From Bacteroidota bacterium (GTDB taxonomy: Bacteria > Bacteroidota > Ignavibacteria > Tepidaquicellales > Tepidaquicellaceae): 46,304 bases of DNA. The stretch is from positions 1 through 46,304 of the forward strand of contig JAFDZR010000035.1 in assembly GCA_018266875.1 (NCBI GenBank), given 5' to 3'. Shown here one piece after another: positions 9,193-18,036 of this stretch (within the stretch, counting starts at the first letter, position 1; every line of letters begins with the position of its first letter). The notes beneath the pieces are model-generated. The model was not told the DNA's origin. It made no database searches and saw only the letters and a program-made list of their open reading frames with translations. Made by a program: the position numbers and the translations under genes.

Positions 9193-10296
9193 ATGCCGAA
9201 AGCAGTACTGATAACGTCCCACTTTTTAAACTCAAGGAGAAAAGCCGGTTTTCATAATATTGCCGCATCGCTTCTTGAAAAAGGATATACAGTACTTTTT
9301 CTTACCGGCAATGCAAGTTACATTCATCATTTAAAATCAGATTACAGAGCATCACTTATAAACAGAACTCCTCTGAATAAACTTTTAAAGGAGAATAATG
9401 ATCTTTACCAGTTCATAAGATTCACGGTCCTGCATCCGGTGAATTTCAGATCGGATTTTTTAAATAAATTATTTCTTCCTTCAGTGAAAAAATATTCAGA
9501 TGCATTAAAAGGATTTAAAGAACCGGAAGATTTTATAAAAGATTCTGACTTATTCATTTTTGAAAGCTTTCCGGGTCTGCTCTGGTTTGAATATTTCAAG
9601 AGTCTGAACGGAAAAGCGAAATACGTTTACAGGGTTTCCGATGATCTGCGGCAGCTTAGAAAGCATCCGTATATTATTGAGCATGAGGAAAAAATTTCAA
9701 GTGAATTCGATCTCATCTCTGTTCCTTCCGAATATATTTATAACGTACTGAAAGGCAGAGGGAATGTAAAGCTTCATAATCACGGTATCAGCAGGGAAAT
9801 TTTTGACAGATCCGAAACCGATCCTTATAAAAAAAACGGATCGTTTAAATCTGTGTTTACGGGTAATGCTTATCTGGATTATAATTTCCTGGATATAGTT
9901 TCTGCGAATTTTCCGGGAGATGAATTTCACATTCTCGGACCTTTTAAGGATAAATTAAAAAAAAATAATATTATATTTCACGGTGAAATGGATTTCAGAG
10001 ATACCGTTCCGTTCATAAAATCAGCTGACGCCGGACTTCACTCACTGATTTACACCGGTGGCGCGGAATCATTTTCCGACAGCCTTAAAATAATTCAGTA
10101 TACTTACTGCCGGCTGCCTGTTATTGCGCCTGATTTCATTAAAAGCGGAAGAAATAATTTTAAATATTACAGATCCGGGGACGAAGACAGTATTGTGAAA
10201 GCTGTCAGAGCTGCGAAAGACTATGACAGATCCGGTACAGATATATCCGGGATCTGCGACTGGGGCGAGTTAACCGATAAATTAATAAAGGAATAA
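9193..10296 (+). CDS. GumK-like (GT70) glycosyltransferase
   Basis: This 367-residue protein resembles Xanthomonas GumK, the glucuronosyltransferase of xanthan synthesis. Shared features are the N-terminal SH..SRRKAGFH segment (residues 9-21), FES at 123-125, YRVSDD at 146-151, and DSLKIIQYTYCRLPVIAP from residue 296. In GumK the equivalent regions line the acceptor and UDP-glucuronate sites. The protein is probably peripheral on the inner membrane. It starts 1 base after the amidotransferase stop and ends 5 bases before nadD. Assignment rests on remembered family patterns rather than a search, and the donor sugar may differ. Confidence 0.72.
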   Translation: MPKAVLITSHFLNSRRKAGFHNIAASLLEKGYTVLFLTGNASYIHHLKSDYRASLINRTPLNKLLKENNDLYQFIRFTVLHPVNFRSDFLNKLFLPSVKKYSDALKGFKEPEDFIKDSDLFIFESFPGLLWFEYFKSLNGKAKYVYRVSDDLRQLRKHPYIIEHEEKISSEFDLISVPSEYIYNVLKGRGNVKLHNHGISREIFDRSETDPYKKNGSFKSVFTGNAYLDYNFLDIVSANFPGDEFHILGPFKDKLKKNNIIFHGEMDFRDTVPFIKSADAGLHSLIYTGGAESFSDSLKIIQYTYCRLPVIAPDFIKSGRNNFKYYRSGDEDSIVKAVRAAKDYDRSGTDISGICDWGELTDKLIKE

Positions 10297-10301
10297 TCCG
10301 A

Positions 10302-10889
10302 ATGAAAAAGATAGGTGTTTTCGGCGGGACTTTTAATCCTCCGCACATTGCGCATTCTATAGCGGCTCAGTGCATTACTGAAGTGCTTTCACTGGATAAA
10401 ATGTTATTCATTCCTTCAGGTAATCCTCCGCTGAAAAACTCCATCCCGTCCGCTCACAGGCTTGCCATGGCAAAACTTGCTTTTTCAGATAATGATAAAT
10501 TTGAAGTGAGTGAAATAGAAATCAGCAGCGGTAATGAAAAATCCTATACAGTAGATACTCTCAATAAGTTAAAAATATTATACGGTAATGTTGAAACGCA
10601 ATTACACCTTATAATTGGAAGTGATAATCTTTTAAATCTTGATAAATGGAAACAGCCTGATAAGCTGTTTGAACTGGCTGAAGTAATAGTCATGAACAGA
10701 CCCGGTTTTGATCACGGAGAAGCTGATAAATATTTTGCTGACAGGGTAAAATTTTTTTCTATACCTTATATGGAAATATCCTCATCTGAGATACGGAAGC
10801 TTATTTCAGAAAAAAGATCCGCCAGATATATGATCAGCAGCAAAGTGGAAAAATACATTTCCGATAACGGGTTATACATAAAGCAATAA
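10302..10889 (+). CDS. nadD: Nicotinate-nucleotide adenylyltransferase
   Basis: A 195-residue nucleotidyltransferase that joins nicotinate mononucleotide and ATP to give deamido-NAD in NAD biosynthesis. GGTFNPPHIAH (residues 8-18) is the family nucleotide-binding motif, and SSSEIR (160-165) is the second signature. Length matches NadD. It lies only 5 bases after the GumK-like gene and seems co-transcribed with the glycan cluster, although no functional link is known. The next gene is 60 bases downstream. Confidence 0.95.
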   Translation: MKKIGVFGGTFNPPHIAHSIAAQCITEVLSLDKMLFIPSGNPPLKNSIPSAHRLAMAKLAFSDNDKFEVSEIEISSGNEKSYTVDTLNKLKILYGNVETQLHLIIGSDNLLNLDKWKQPDKLFELAEVIVMNRPGFDHGEADKYFADRVKFFSIPYMEISSSEIRKLISEKRSARYMISSKVEKYISDNGLYIKQ

Positions 10890-10900
10890 CTTATAAAAAC

Positions 10901-10930
10901 TAAATTTAGTAAATTTACAAGTAAATTTTA
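10901..10930 (+). promoter_or_regulatory. Three iterated TAAATTT motifs upstream of the Yip1-like gene
   Basis: TAAATTT occurs at 10901, 10910 and 10922. The first two lie in the 10-base palindromes CTAAATTTAG and GTAAATTTAC. They resemble the TAnnTTTG -7 box but lack the final G. They may be promoter or operator sequence for the gene at 10950, or simply AT-rich spacer. Confidence 0.2.
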
Positions 10931-10949
10931 TTAATCAAAAAATAAAATT

Positions 10950-11720
10950 ATGTCAGAGGAAAACATTACTCCCCCGCAGGAAGAAATTCAGGAATACCAG
11001 CAGGAACAGCTCACAGTAACAGAAGCAATGTCAGGAGTGATCTCTGTGCCTGGCGAGACTTATGAAACAATCGCCGCTACTGAGAAAAAAAACTACTGGC
11101 TTATTCCCATCATCATCGCCATCGTGCTCGGACTTATATCATCATTTATTTTCATGCAGGATAAGGAACTAACAAGTAAGGTCATGGATAAGCAAAAAGC
11201 GAAGATGATGGAGCGGTTCGAAAAAAATATCAAAGAGGGTAAGATGACTCAGGAACAGGCCAACAATGCAATGGAATCTATAAATCCTGAAGGAACAATG
11301 TTTAAGATCATCGGATACGGCGGCGCTGCACTTGGTCCGTTCATAATACTTTTTATACTTGGTTTAATTTACTTTATCGCTTTGAAGGTTTTAAAATCCG
11401 AAGCGGGTTTTACCGATGTGCTTAATGTCGTTGGACTTGCTTATTTAATTATTGCGATCGGAAATCTCATTGCAACTGTTATATCAGTTATAAAAGGAGA
11501 TCTTGGAAGCCTGAGTCTCGGTCTGCTGCTGAGCGAGGAATCTGTCGGCAGCAAGGTTTATACAATGATCTCAAAGCTTGATGTTTTTTCTATTTGGTTT
11601 TATACTGTCGTCGCAATTGGAATCACTAAAATTGGAAGAATCAGTATGGCAAAATCCGTAATTTTTGTTTTTGGAATTTGGATAATATTTTATGTTGTAA
11701 TAATTTCACTGATATTCTGA
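10950..11720 (+). CDS. Yip1-domain-like membrane protein
   Basis: A 256-residue protein with a short acidic, glutamine-rich N-terminus (about 45 residues), one helix, a charged loop of about 50 residues (DKQKAKMMERFEKNIKEGKM), then about four more hydrophobic helices. The opening MSGVISVPGETYETI followed by KKNYWLIPIIIAI matches bacterial Yip1-domain proteins, whose function is not established. Its TGA overlaps the ATG of the following M48 protease by one base (TGATG), so the two products are probably made together. Confidence 0.7.
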   Translation: MSEENITPPQEEIQEYQQEQLTVTEAMSGVISVPGETYETIAATEKKNYWLIPIIIAIVLGLISSFIFMQDKELTSKVMDKQKAKMMERFEKNIKEGKMTQEQANNAMESINPEGTMFKIIGYGGAALGPFIILFILGLIYFIALKVLKSEAGFTDVLNVVGLAYLIIAIGNLIATVISVIKGDLGSLSLGLLLSEESVGSKVYTMISKLDVFSIWFYTVVAIGITKIGRISMAKSVIFVFGIWIIFYVVIISLIF

Positions 11721-12880
11721 TGGAAACTGCCGAAGAAACTATTGAAACAGAAAATTCCGCGACAAATAAGGTGAGCGGGAAAAGATCCGAACTATCGAAA
11801 AAATATGCAAACACCAACCGGGCGATTTCGCTTGCCGAGACACTGATATTTTTTGCATTCATGCTGATTATTATTTTCACCGGACTTTCAAAAGTTATTC
11901 AGGAACATGTTTACGATTACACTTCAAATGATTTTGCAGCATTAATTATTTTTTTTGCAGTGATCGGCATAACGCAGTCGGCAATTACTTTTCCTCTGAG
12001 TTTTTATTCTGAATATACACTTGAACATAAATACGGACTTTCAAACCAGACACTTTCGGTTTACTTTAAGGAAAAATTAAAAGGCTTGGCACTGGGAATA
12101 GCCCTGGGGGTTCCGATGCTGATGATCTTTTTTTATATTATAAGTCACTATCCGGAAAACTGGTGGTTCATTTTCGGAGTAATAATCTTTTTCTTTTCAG
12201 TGGTAATCGGCAGACTGGCTCCTGTTCTGATCATGCCGCTGTTTTTCAAATTCAAACCAATTGAGAATGAGGAGATCAGGGACAGGATCCTTTCACTTTG
12301 TAAAAAGACAGGAGTTAATGTTCAGGGTATTTTTGAATTCGACATGAGCAGAAATACAAAAAAAGCAAACGCTGCATTTACGGGTATCGGGAAATCGAAG
12401 CGCATTATACTTGGAGATACACTGCTGAAGAATTTTTCCCCGGAGGAAATAGAGACGGTTTTTGCTCATGAGATGGGACACTACAGAAAAAGGCATATTC
12501 TGAAATTAATGTCAGTTTCGGTAATTATGACATTTGCCGGATTGTATCTTACTTCTGTTTTATATTCAGACACGCTGGCATCATTTGGATTCAGTTCCGT
12601 ATCTGAAATTGCGGCACTTCCTTTGCTATTTGTTTACCTCAGCTTATTCGGTCTTTTCACTACTCCGGTATCAAATATACTATCCAGAAAATTCGAATGG
12701 GAAGCCGATACATATGCACTTGAAACAACAAAAGACAAAGAGGCATTCATTTCTGCAATGGAAAAACTTGCTGATCAGAATCTTTCAGACACGACACCTA
12801 ACAGCGTAATTGAATTCCTCTTTCACTCTCATCCTTCAACGGACAAAAGGATAAAGTTTGCAGAGAATTTTTCTGATTAG
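11720..12880 (+). CDS. M48-family (Ste24-like) membrane metalloprotease
   Basis: A 386-residue zinc protease. HEMGH (His250-His254) is the catalytic zinc motif, and Glu328 in FEWEADTYA is the third ligand. Several hydrophobic helices precede and follow the active site, as in CAAX protease 1/Ste24 and unlike the shorter HtpX. The segment TFPLSFYSEYTLEHKYG is also typical of Ste24-type enzymes. I place the start at ATG 11720, which overlaps the previous stop. An in-frame ATG at 11678 lies wholly within the Yip1-like gene and would add an unlikely cysteine-rich leader. It likely acts in membrane protein quality control. Confidence 0.9.
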   Translation: METAEETIETENSATNKVSGKRSELSKKYANTNRAISLAETLIFFAFMLIIIFTGLSKVIQEHVYDYTSNDFAALIIFFAVIGITQSAITFPLSFYSEYTLEHKYGLSNQTLSVYFKEKLKGLALGIALGVPMLMIFFYIISHYPENWWFIFGVIIFFFSVVIGRLAPVLIMPLFFKFKPIENEEIRDRILSLCKKTGVNVQGIFEFDMSRNTKKANAAFTGIGKSKRIILGDTLLKNFSPEEIETVFAHEMGHYRKRHILKLMSVSVIMTFAGLYLTSVLYSDTLASFGFSSVSEIAALPLLFVYLSLFGLFTTPVSNILSRKFEWEADTYALETTKDKEAFISAMEKLADQNLSDTTPNSVIEFLFHSHPSTDKRIKFAENFSD

Positions 12881-12988
12881 TTTTTAACAAAACAATTCTT
12901 TGCTTTATTTCAATATACATTTCCGAATTTCAAATTAATTAATATCATAATGAATTTAATTTTTAAATTCTTTTAGTGATTTTGCCAT

Positions 12989-15739
12989 ATGGGTAAAAAA
13001 CAAAACGGGAAATATACAGGAGATATGAATGCGCAGCTGCGCAGGTCTTTTGACAGTATAATAAAATCAGACGAAAGCCATCCTTACAGTATACTCGGTC
13101 CACATTCAGATGAAAAAAAGAATACAGTTACAATAAACGCTTATCTCCCTTTCGCAAAGAAAGCAACTCTCAGGGTCAAAGGCAGCAGAAATAAATTTGA
13201 GATGAAACGCATTACGGACACAGGAATTTTTCAGTATGTCTTCAGGGACAGGAAAGAGATTTTTCAGTATAAGATCATAATTACGGGAGATAATGACGAG
13301 ATCTCGGAAGTTCATGATCCATATTCTTTCAGGGTAGGAATGAGCGATCTGGATCTTCATCTGCTCAGCGAGGGAAATCATTTCAGGACTTATGATAAAC
13401 TGGGAGCGGAGATCTGCAGCATTAACAGAATCAAAGGAGTAAAATTTTCAGTATGGGCTCCGAATGCAAGAAGTGTAAGCATTACTGGAGAATTCAACGA
13501 CTGGAAACCCGGACTTCTGCCGATGGAAAGATCCGGAACATCAGGCTACTGGTGTTTATTTGTGCCCGGCATGAAGGAAGGCACAATGTATAAGTATTCC
13601 ATAAAATCAGCAAAAGGTGAAAGTGTTTTCAAATCGGATCCTTATGCATTCGAAGCTGAGATGAGACCGGGAAATGCTTCTGTTGTAACAAGTCTGAAAA
13701 AGCATAAATGGAAGGACAGCAAATGGATGAAGAACAGAAAAAAATCATCTCCTTCAAAACCGCATTTTAAAACACAGCCGGTTTCAATTTACGAAGTACA
13801 TCTGGGTTCATGGAAAAAGGATTATAATAATATTGATTATCCTAACGAATGGGGATATAAAAATTACAGACAGCTTGCGCATGAACTTGTTGATTATGCC
13901 AGAGAAATGAATTATACGCATGTTGAACTGCTGCCGGTAATGGAACATCCACTTGACATCTCATGGGGGTATCAGGTTGTTAATTATTTTGCGCCTACCA
14001 GCAGATACGGAACTCCCGAAGATTTCATGTATTTTGTTGATCATTGTCACAATAACGGAATAGGAGTTATACTTGACTGGGTCCCTTCACATTTTCCTAC
14101 AGACGCTCATGGTCCTGCATTTTTCGACGGGACGCAGATTTACGCTTATGAAAATCCATTAAAGGGATTTCATAAAGACTGGGGAACGTATGTTTTTGAT
14201 TACGGAAAAAATGAAGTCAGAAACTTTCTGATATGCAATGCGCTTTTCTGGTTTGAGAAATATCATATTGACGGACTAAGAGTTGATGCAGTTGCCTCCA
14301 TGCTTTACCTGGATTATTCACGTAATGAAGGCGAATGGATTCCCAACATTCACGGAGGCAATGAAAATCTTGAGGCAATAGATTTTCTGAAAAAATTGAA
14401 TGAGACAGTTCATGAGAAAGCAAAAGGAGTAATAATGATAGCCGAGGAATCGTCATCATGGCCCGGTGTAACGAGAGCCGTTCATCTCGGAGGTCTGGGA
14501 TTTGACATGAAATGGAATATGGGATGGATGCATGATATACTTGCTTACTTTTCCATGGATCCTGTATTCAGGAAATTTCATCACGGAAAACTGACATTTG
14601 CAATCTGGTATGCTTTCAATGAAAATTTTTTACTGCCGATCTCTCATGATGAAGTAGTGCATCTGAAAAGATCCGTAGTTGAAAAAATGCCCGGCGATGA
14701 ATGGCATAAATTTGCAAATCTCAGATTACTGTTCGGATTCATGTTCAGCCATCCGGGAAAGAAACTGAACTTTATGGGAAATGACATTGCGCAATATAAG
14801 GAATGGAATTCCGAATCGGCTCTTGACTGGGAAGCGCTGGATTATTATATAAATAAAAAGTATCATGATTATTTCCGTGAGCTGAACCGTCTTTACTGCG
14901 AATACCCTGCATTTCATGAAGATGATTTTGACAGTTCCGGATTTCAGTGGCTTGATTTTTCCGATGCGGACAACAGCGTAATAGCTTATGTAAGATACAA
15001 CAAGAATAAAAGTGAGATGCTGATGTTTACATTTAACATGACACCTGTATTAAGACAAGATTATGTACTTGGCGTTCCAAAGTCCGGCTATTACAGAGAG
15101 ATTCTGAACAGCAATGCGGAAGAATACGGAGGGACTGGAACCGGAAATCTCGGAGGAGTTTATTCTCAGAATCTGCCGAGATTTGAATTTCCCTATTCTG
15201 TAAAAGTAACACTGCCTCCGCTTGCAGTAAACGTTTATAAATACGAAAGCTTAATAAATGAAACTGCAGATCCCGAAAATAAAATCAACAAGGACTCATC
15301 TGAAGAAATAATCACTGAAGATGAAACTATAAAAGATGAAGCAGCAGCTGCAGTTGAAGATACTGAAATTCCAATTTCCCTCTCAGAAAACAGCAAAGTT
15401 GACATTCATGAAGATATTCCGACATCTGAAGTAAAACCGGAAGAACCGGAAATAATTGATTTAAATGATTCAAAGCATTCTGAAGCTACAGTAATTACTG
15501 TAGATACCGGGAAAGAAATTTCTTCAGATAAAACAAAAGAAAATCCCGAATCAACACCTGTGAAACCGGAACAGGTTACAGCCGGAACAACATTCACAGC
15601 GGACAAAGATAATTCTGCAGAAGATAAAATAGAATCAGACAAAACCGAAGATCATAAAGATAAAGCTTCTTTTGATATGACTGAGCAGGAAATGGAACAG
15701 AAGATCAAGGAGATAATAAACAGGATCAAAAAATTCTGA
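12989..15739 (+). CDS. glgB: 1,4-alpha-glucan branching enzyme with an acidic C-terminal tail
   Basis: This GH13 enzyme creates alpha-1,6 branches in glycogen. In order it has an N1 domain (HPYSILGPH from about residue 31), a CBM48 domain (KFSVWAPNARSVSITGEFNDW), and the catalytic barrel. The triad Asp433 (GLRVDAVAS), Glu486 (IAEESSSWPG) and Asp554 (ISHDEVVH) has the exact spacing of E. coli Asp405/Glu458/Asp526, offset by 28. The normal enzyme ends near residue 755 (VNVYKYESL). About 160 further residues follow, rich in Glu, Asp, Lys, Ser and Thr, with no recognisable fold except a charged helix at the end (EQEMEQKIKEIINRIKKF). That tail is unusual. No other glycogen gene is adjacent. Confidence 0.95.
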   Translation: MGKKQNGKYTGDMNAQLRRSFDSIIKSDESHPYSILGPHSDEKKNTVTINAYLPFAKKATLRVKGSRNKFEMKRITDTGIFQYVFRDRKEIFQYKIIITGDNDEISEVHDPYSFRVGMSDLDLHLLSEGNHFRTYDKLGAEICSINRIKGVKFSVWAPNARSVSITGEFNDWKPGLLPMERSGTSGYWCLFVPGMKEGTMYKYSIKSAKGESVFKSDPYAFEAEMRPGNASVVTSLKKHKWKDSKWMKNRKKSSPSKPHFKTQPVSIYEVHLGSWKKDYNNIDYPNEWGYKNYRQLAHELVDYAREMNYTHVELLPVMEHPLDISWGYQVVNYFAPTSRYGTPEDFMYFVDHCHNNGIGVILDWVPSHFPTDAHGPAFFDGTQIYAYENPLKGFHKDWGTYVFDYGKNEVRNFLICNALFWFEKYHIDGLRVDAVASMLYLDYSRNEGEWIPNIHGGNENLEAIDFLKKLNETVHEKAKGVIMIAEESSSWPGVTRAVHLGGLGFDMKWNMGWMHDILAYFSMDPVFRKFHHGKLTFAIWYAFNENFLLPISHDEVVHLKRSVVEKMPGDEWHKFANLRLLFGFMFSHPGKKLNFMGNDIAQYKEWNSESALDWEALDYYINKKYHDYFRELNRLYCEYPAFHEDDFDSSGFQWLDFSDADNSVIAYVRYNKNKSEMLMFTFNMTPVLRQDYVLGVPKSGYYREILNSNAEEYGGTGTGNLGGVYSQNLPRFEFPYSVKVTLPPLAVNVYKYESLINETADPENKINKDSSEEIITEDETIKDEAAAAVEDTEIPISLSENSKVDIHEDIPTSEVKPEEPEIIDLNDSKHSEATVITVDTGKEISSDKTKENPESTPVKPEQVTAGTTFTADKDNSAEDKIESDKTEDHKDKASFDMTEQEMEQKIKEIINRIKKF

Positions 15740-15856
15740 GTATCCGGATTAAAACCTTTAAATCATTTTTATTAAATAATTTTATTTATATAATGCAGAC
15801 AGCTGCATTTAAAATTAGAGAAGATTGTAAAAGTTAATCAGCAAATAATATAAATT

Positions 15857-16807
15857 ATGAATAATATAAATTCATTTCTGAACAGTTTTAACATGTCCGT
15901 GGATGAGATCGGCGCCAAAGAGAGAGCTGCTTCACTCTCATCTAGAAGCATAAAGACGGAGAGCAAAGTCCAGGCTTTAAAGACAGCAATTTCAATGATT
16001 GACCTAACAACACTGGAAGGAAAAGATTCGGAAGGGAAAGTTCATGCAATGTGTCAGAAAGCAATACATCCCAAACCCGGAGATGAAAGCATCCCTCATG
16101 TTGCTGCAGTATGTGTATATCCTAACATGATAAAGTTTGCCAAAGAAGCTGTCAGGAATTCAGGTGTACATATTGCTTCAGTGGCAACTGCATTTCCGTC
16201 CGGTCAGTATCCTTTGAAACTTAAAATCGAAGATGTTCAGAAATGCATAAAGGACGGAGCTGATGAAATTGACATGGTAATATCCAGGGGTGAATTTCTT
16301 TCAGGCGATTATAAATTCGTATATGATGAGATCAGAAAAATAAAAGAAACATGCGTTGAATCCTCAAAGGAATACAGCGACAGACACGGAGTTAAACACG
16401 ATGTTCATCTGAAGGTGATCCTCGAGACGGGTGAGCTGGAAACATACGACAATGTAAGAAGAGCGAGTTTTATAGGAATGATGGCGGGAGGGGATTTTAT
16501 CAAGACTTCAACGGGAAAGATTCAGCCGGCTGCAACACTTCCTGTCACACTTGTAATGCTGGAAGCTATAAGGGATTACTATAATGAAACCGGAATCAGG
16601 ACGGGAATGAAACCGGCCGGAGGAATTAAAACCTCAAAGGATGCAATAGCATATCTCGTTCTGCTGAAAGAGACACTCGGTGATGAATGGCTTACACCTG
16701 ATCTTTACAGGCTTGGGGCAAGTTCAGTACTTAATGATCTCCTCATGCAGATTGACAAGCAGAGGACAGGATATTATCAGAGCTCAGATTATTATTCAAT
16801 TGATTAA
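15857..16807 (+). CDS. deoC: Deoxyribose-phosphate aldolase
   Basis: A 316-residue class I aldolase that splits 2-deoxyribose-5-phosphate into acetaldehyde and glyceraldehyde-3-phosphate. Lys216 in FIKTSTGKI is the predicted Schiff-base lysine, and Lys252 in GMKPAGGIK is the second active-site lysine. DEIDMVISRGEF is the family's substrate-binding strand. It is longer than E. coli DeoC (259 residues) through an N-terminal extension, as in many long-form DeoC proteins. It ends 5 bases before a secreted hypothetical gene. Its position next to pyrimidine-breakdown genes suggests nucleoside use. Confidence 0.95.
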   Translation: MNNINSFLNSFNMSVDEIGAKERAASLSSRSIKTESKVQALKTAISMIDLTTLEGKDSEGKVHAMCQKAIHPKPGDESIPHVAAVCVYPNMIKFAKEAVRNSGVHIASVATAFPSGQYPLKLKIEDVQKCIKDGADEIDMVISRGEFLSGDYKFVYDEIRKIKETCVESSKEYSDRHGVKHDVHLKVILETGELETYDNVRRASFIGMMAGGDFIKTSTGKIQPAATLPVTLVMLEAIRDYYNETGIRTGMKPAGGIKTSKDAIAYLVLLKETLGDEWLTPDLYRLGASSVLNDLLMQIDKQRTGYYQSSDYYSID

Positions 16808-16812
16808 AATTA

Positions 16813-17604
16813 ATGAAGTTTGTTTTCTTAATATTATTCATTGCTCTGATCAGTCAAAAGATTTCCTTCGGGCAGGAAGATTATCTGATCTTTGAGAAAG
16901 AAATTAAAGCAAACGGTCAAAGTATCAGGCTTACCTGCAGCAGTTCGGGGTTTTTCACCGGAAGCATTTCAGTATATGACAGAAATAACAACAGGAAGTT
17001 TTTTATTGACAGTATATACACCCGATATATTTCGGATACACTTCTGGATCTGGACAACAGCGGTACAGAGGAATTGATACTGGATCTCGGAACCGGAATA
17101 AATGCATATGATTACAATATGCTCCTGATCTTTGATTTTAAAAAGAGTGAAAAGCCGTTATATGAGGTTCATAATGCAGAGATAATAAGCGGGTTGGACG
17201 AAGTACCGAAAATAGTCTCACATGTAAGATTCAGTCCTTTGTATCTGGGAACCGGTTACGATTATTCGCTTCGTTATACAGGAAAAGGTCTTGTTTTAGA
17301 AACAGATCCTGATTCAAGCAAAGTCTTAAAAAGTCTTGATATAAACGAAGAATCAATTACAGAAACCATGAATGCATTTAAAGAAGAACTGGATGAATGC
17401 GATGAAAACAACAACTTCATTTCATATTTTGAGCAGTATCTAATGCAGAAGAAACTTCTAAAAAAAGATAAAGAGGGGTGGGATTTTTTTAACAGGTATT
17501 ACAACTGCAGAAACAAGAAGGCGACCGGAAAGGAATTAAAGGAATTTGTTTCAGATCTACACAGATATCTTATGACAATGGATTACAAATTCGGAGAAGA
17601 ATAA
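16813..17604 (+). CDS. Secreted hypothetical protein
   Basis: A 263-residue protein with a clear signal peptide (KFVFLILFIALISQKISFGQ, likely cut before EDY). The mature part has LLDLDNSGTEELILDLGTG at about residues 75-93, a calcium-loop-like segment reminiscent of FG-GAP repeats. Its C-terminal third is lysine- and glutamate-rich and helical. I do not recognise the family. It follows deoC by 5 bases and may share its transcript. Confidence 0.65.
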   Translation: MKFVFLILFIALISQKISFGQEDYLIFEKEIKANGQSIRLTCSSSGFFTGSISVYDRNNNRKFFIDSIYTRYISDTLLDLDNSGTEELILDLGTGINAYDYNMLLIFDFKKSEKPLYEVHNAEIISGLDEVPKIVSHVRFSPLYLGTGYDYSLRYTGKGLVLETDPDSSKVLKSLDINEESITETMNAFKEELDECDENNNFISYFEQYLMQKKLLKKDKEGWDFFNRYYNCRNKKATGKELKEFVSDLHRYLMTMDYKFGEE

Positions 17605-17634
17605 TTAATATTTTCAAACTAAAATAAAAAGCAC

Positions 17635-17838
17635 ATGCCTGAAATACAGGAATACAAAGGTAACAAGATACTGAATCTGAATCCTGAAAGTAAATTTTCA
17701 TTTTCTTTCGGACTTGCAAAAGCAAAACTGATACTTGAGAATCTTGATGTTATCAGAAAGTTTGTTGAGACAGAAGGAAAGGATCTCGGTGAATTCGGGA
17801 GTAAAAACACACTGGAAGATAAACAGGATCCTTTTTAA
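17635..17838 (+). CDS. Small hypothetical protein
   Basis: A 67-residue ORF starting 30 bases after the preceding gene on the same strand. It has no signal peptide or membrane helix. The N-terminal half (YKGNKILNLNPESKFSFSFG) looks like beta structure, and LAKAKLILENLDVIRKFVE forms an amphipathic helix. Codon use fits its neighbours and no larger ORF on the other strand explains it. I do not recognise the family. Confidence 0.55.
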   Translation: MPEIQEYKGNKILNLNPESKFSFSFGLAKAKLILENLDVIRKFVETEGKDLGEFGSKNTLEDKQDPF

Positions 17839-17929
17839 AAAAAGTATTTGCATAAAACAGAAGATAATTTAAATAATTATAAATTATCATATATTTTATA
17901 TTAAACACAGAATATAAAATGTAACTGAA

Positions 17930-18012
17930 CGCAACCTGAAGGTTGCGTTTACGAAAACCGGAATCCATTTAATTTTTGTCAATGATCTTTACGCCGCAAC
18001 CTGAAGGTTGCG
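17930..18012. repeat. Two direct copies of an 18-base palindrome
   Basis: CGCAACCTGAAGGTTGCG occurs at 17930-17947 and 17995-18012. Each copy folds into an 8-bp stem with a GA loop, and each is followed by GYYTAC, so the repeat unit is about 23 bases in direct orientation. They lie between convergent genes (ends at 17838 and 18037). The second copy is followed by a T-rich run on the plus strand, so it might also stop plus-strand transcription. This looks like a REP-type dispersed repeat. Confidence 0.7.
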
Positions 18013-18036
18013 CCTACAATTTTTTTTAAAAAAAGA

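Noticed and set aside
11678..11719. Upstream ATG for the M48 protease
   Set aside because: It lies inside the Yip1-like gene and adds MDNILCCNNFTDIL, which has no family counterpart. The TGATG junction at 11718-11722 is a better start.
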